Shown here: positions 63,301 to 64,000 of the stretch, in pieces
Numbering within the stretch: the stretch's first letter is position 1
Layout: each line of letters starts with the position of its first letter
Assembly: GCA_905250125.1 (NCBI GenBank)
Contig: CAJNOL010000152.1
Span: forward strand, 8,200 to 72,199
Reading direction: 5' to 3'
DNA: 64,000 bases
From: Rotaria sordida
Lineage: Eukaryota; Rotifera; Eurotatoria; Philodinida; Philodinidae
Notes under the pieces: generated by a model
Told to the model about the DNA's origin: nothing
The model's input: only the letters and a program-made list of their open reading frames with translations
The model's database searches: none
Program-made: the position numbers and the translations under genes

Positions 63301-63915
63301 AAGTTAATATTTAATCTCTGCATTGTTTTTTATTTAATTTTATTAATTATTAAAGACGATTAAAACTTCAACCTATTTTTAAAGCGCTTGCACTTCATAG
63401 TTTTTATGCACAGACCAGCAGGTAGAACGCAGTTTTTTTTTTTTTTATATAATTTTTATTTTGAAATATTAAAATTTAATTTATGTTTTTAATTTTCTTA
63501 AAGAGAATTGTCTTTTAAAAAAGGCGATATACTTCTGGTCCTAAGACGCATTAATGATGATTGGCTTGAAGGTGAATATCAAGGTTTGATCGGTATATTT
63601 CCTCTTAATCATGTTGAATTATTTCCAATTGAAATTAATCAACAAGATGATTATTTAAATGATTATGACCATGACTATGATATTGAAGGCGAAGCTATTG
63701 TTAAATATGATTTTATACCACAACAAACATTTGAATTACAATTACGAAAGGTCAGGAATGTCATTAGATAATAAATTATTATCATAATTTATTTATCTAG
63801 GGTGATAAAGTTATTCTATTACGAAAGATTGATAATTATTGGTATGAAGGACGTCTCAATCATATTGAAGGCATTTTTCCTGCAGCTTATGTTGAAACAT
63901 TAAAAGAACCAACAG
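48772..63915 (+). CDS. SORBS/CAP-type adaptor (SoHo and SH3 domains), 3' end off the right edge
   Basis: Fifteen visible exons: 48772-48918, 49188-49461, 49526-49689, 51773-51860, 52705-52836, 52891-52939, 52999-53110, 55523-55590, 55653-55756, 62842-62871, 63132-63172, 63234-63298, 63356-63421, 63504-63750, 63801-63915. All junctions agree in phase (567 codons so far). A sorbin homology motif spans exons 4-5: QWYRQMYGHLHRP then NPYTPTYTFPDDF. The first SH3 domain (ALHSFYAQTSRELSFKKGD, DDWLEGEYQGLIGIFPLNHV) and second (AIVKYDFIPQQTFELQLRKG, YWYEGRLNHIEGIFPAAYV) closely match SORBS1-3. A third SH3 is expected off the edge. These adaptors link vinculin and other focal-adhesion or signalling proteins to actin. 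Intron 9 (7.1 kb) hosts another gene and a fold-back element. The start choice is tentative. Confidence 0.88.
49690..51772. other. long intron 3 of the SORBS-type gene
   Basis: AT-rich with an 11-base G run directly followed by a TG repeat (51601-51618). Short open frames (for example 50225-50407) show no conserved features. No mobile element was recognised. Confidence 0.5.
53111..55522. other. long intron 7 of the SORBS-type gene
   Basis: The phase-0 exons on either side join directly. It contains the 30-bp tandem repeat at 55071-55220 and no recognised mobile element. An 18-base in-phase segment at 53280-53297 has splice-like borders but is unsupported. Confidence 0.5.
55071..55220. repeat. 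30-bp tandem repeat, five degenerate units
   Basis: Five 30-base units, each with a TGATCAA/TATCAAAGAAAAA-like start. The last three (55131-55160, 55161-55190, 55191-55220) are clearest. The period is a multiple of three and one frame is open through all units (10-residue period), but no splice sites suggest it is an exon. Confidence 0.6.
57317..57380. repeat. GA microsatellite
   Basis: GA dinucleotide run with CAGA and AAAG interruptions, about 410 bases upstream of the nested single-exon gene. It may lie in that gene's promoter or leader. Confidence 0.85.
57792..60716 (+). CDS. single-exon low-complexity protein nested in a SORBS-type intron
   Basis: 974 residues without an intron. An in-frame TAA at 57756-57758 and no acceptor between it and the ATG support this start. 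No donor precedes the stop, so it does not look like a SORBS exon. The product is rich in Gln, Ser, Thr, Ile and Pro. It has a poly-Gln run (near 135), a short region DLDQVQAQIDRFTDDHQAIQ (about 227-246), a Lys-rich patch (about 383-397), and two copies of a 78-residue unit (about 558-712) containing EQQFRRIPEYEQR. A His/Pro/Cys-rich stretch follows (HTHHHHNRP, about 790). I recognise no domain. It appears intracellular and disordered, perhaps a scaffold. Sharing the strand with its host, it could also be an alternative transcript of that locus. Confidence 0.7.
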   Translation: MMDSDKGVTTNAGIEDLVHSVNNRLNPMKTSPNLSSTRIYTSPLMGTSARTDKRRVDGDTGPIRIEGTDTYNQQLQHHYQNVRHIMEEQQSGQISNVDQSNYSRPLPSTNRDSFDKRYQSPLSTYDSAPHEKQQQQQQQQPKQKIVTTITTTTEARPTLANETSSSIDRLIEQSTETTNIETIENDSQQPHIIERREKYQDLSDSINNEIRRLPTFPIPKTSGGATDLDQVQAQIDRFTDDHQAIQQLTHVLKEHNTSITNEYKRLPSQSNTTISPSNTILIDQTNKTITSEFTVIDALLDNPLGSSDDKQNNILHKRFNDILSNIRNSEYVNLFKNSTTKKILKQPTNEIVNTPVIRKQTHFKESNIEHISISTEQTPLLNTKEKKKQDKINKKKAKSKNIDYQVIDAIISSPISFYLPDSYLVKYKVTPPLSQLSSIPSITSTVNGISMSQQLDTKAKNETVYNLVKIINDLFLHHATALTLAGTSPKKELQKPVKPSVLNELVYQQQPKKQPMMHSNQSETQLQSESIEPRILYRYIDEQGNVLKLSSTPPSQLREFQPERSQQYSYQNTEPTYISNQQITTDNEQQFRRIPEYEQRITRQDESRLPTTITKEDSELRNRHISQLSNQSSEFRQIIPEQSQQYSYRNIEPTYIYNRQITRDDEQQFRRIPEYEQRVTRQDELRLPITIAKDDLELKNKYIVQINEKPLPTVYNIPISIEHQHTIKTPTQQQRIHNHPNQQNISLTRLPLSYQLEQQHIPTGSISYDTDSSISEQSPMYRTYDYVPIHTHHHHNRPTLPPNTCYYNHLPCHTHHPCPPSVSYVDSNIIPEYSSTSGSRNYIEIFRDGETVPSEVYSLPINELIRTNYPHICYDQYEKNIPSTSNRDLYDTRTIETSPNRDNIYFDNYLPQSKSFDYRPLRTKLQREHKITPRLLVEEWDSPQASLSTNYNKQISTSSTDEVFINNNNQINKA
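59463..59925 (+). repeat. internal tandem duplication, 234-bp period
   Basis: About 59463-59690 and 59697-59925 are direct copies within the nested gene, offset 234 bases (78 codons). Both encode SQQYSY(Q/R)N(T/I)EPTY and EQQFRRIPEYEQR(I/V)TRQDE. Most base differences leave the reading frame intact, consistent with a duplication kept as protein. Confidence 0.85.
60717..61309. other. 3' flank of the nested gene
   Basis: T-rich DNA downstream of the nested stop, within the SORBS-type intron. No further frame or element was recognised before the fold-back at 61310. Confidence 0.45.
61310..62390. repeat. 1.1-kb fold-back element in SORBS-type intron 9
   Basis: Arms of about 500 bases meet near 61805. 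GTTAAATCGCTTTGCAATCG (61528-61547) pairs with the reverse complement of TCGGTCGAAAAGCGATTTAA (62055-62074). AATTTCCTACAAAATC pairs with the reverse complement of TTTTGTAGAGGATTGTTT, and TTGTTAGTTTTCTG with TGAAAACTAGCAATC at the outer ends. Divergence is substantial (about 30%) with indels. No coding sequence is recognised. Confidence 0.65.
62385..62670. repeat. dispersed repeat, copy 2
   Basis: This is the second copy of the 14860-15130 repeat, in the same orientation (landmarks given there). It abuts the right end of the 1.1-kb fold-back. Confidence 0.55.
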
Positions 63916-64000
63916 GTAAAAAAACAAAGCAATTTTTGTTTTTGATAATGTGATGAATACAATTTTGATTGGAATGATTAAATATTGAAATGAGATTAAA

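Noticed and set aside
1-64000. Retroviral or LTR-type elements, Polintons, toxin genes, CRISPR arrays
   Set aside because: No reverse transcriptase, integrase, capsid or envelope-like segment and no regularly spaced repeats were seen on either strand.

Overview
The window is strongly AT-rich animal DNA. Genes are split by many short introns (mostly 45-70 bases, GTAA...TAG type) plus a few introns of 0.7-7 kb, and all recognisable products are metazoan: an NMDA receptor subunit, a sorbin/vinexin-type adaptor, a PP1 regulatory subunit, a death-associated-type kinase, and sperm/cilia-associated proteins. Compactness, base composition and gene style would fit a rotifer, perhaps a bdelloid, but nothing seen here proves that. 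No rRNA, tRNA, CRISPR, reverse transcriptase or capsid-type gene was seen.

Layout. 1-7314 (minus): 3'-truncated EFCAB5-like gene. 7315-9732: divergent intergenic region with simple repeats. 9733-12938 (plus): SPATS2-like gene. 12939-15775: convergent intergenic region with a fold-back element, a dispersed repeat and a minisatellite. 15776-19105 (minus): LRRC74-like gene. 19106-20606: divergent promoter region. 20607-22211 (plus): STK17/DRAK-like kinase. 22212-26116: intergenic, with a palindromic mariner derivative. 26117-27225 (plus): two small tandem paralogues of unknown function. 28293-33229 (plus): PPP1R16-like gene. 33641-37710 (minus): calmodulin/troponin-C-like gene with four candidate first exons. 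38133-47600 (plus): complete GluN1-type NMDA receptor gene (18 exons, 934 residues). 48772-63915 and beyond (plus): SORBS-type adaptor gene running off the right edge, with a single-exon gene (57792-60716) nested in a 7-kb intron.

Exon models were built by hand from splice signals. Reading phase was checked at every junction and all complete models close in frame. Several genes have plausible links to signalling: NMDA receptor, Ca-binding protein, PP1 targeting subunit, DAPK-type kinase and SH3 adaptor. Nothing suggests operon-like co-regulation, except possibly the tandem paralogues.

The most unusual aspect is the number of fold-back (inverted-repeat) insertions. At least eight were found by eye, of roughly 0.26-1.6 kb, all in long introns or intergenic DNA. 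They include a TA-flanked palindrome carrying two outward-facing 3' ends of a mariner transposase, a Tc1-like element with a second palindrome inside it, and a 1.6-kb element in the NMDA receptor gene whose inverted segments are ordered so that a single strand could form a three-way junction.
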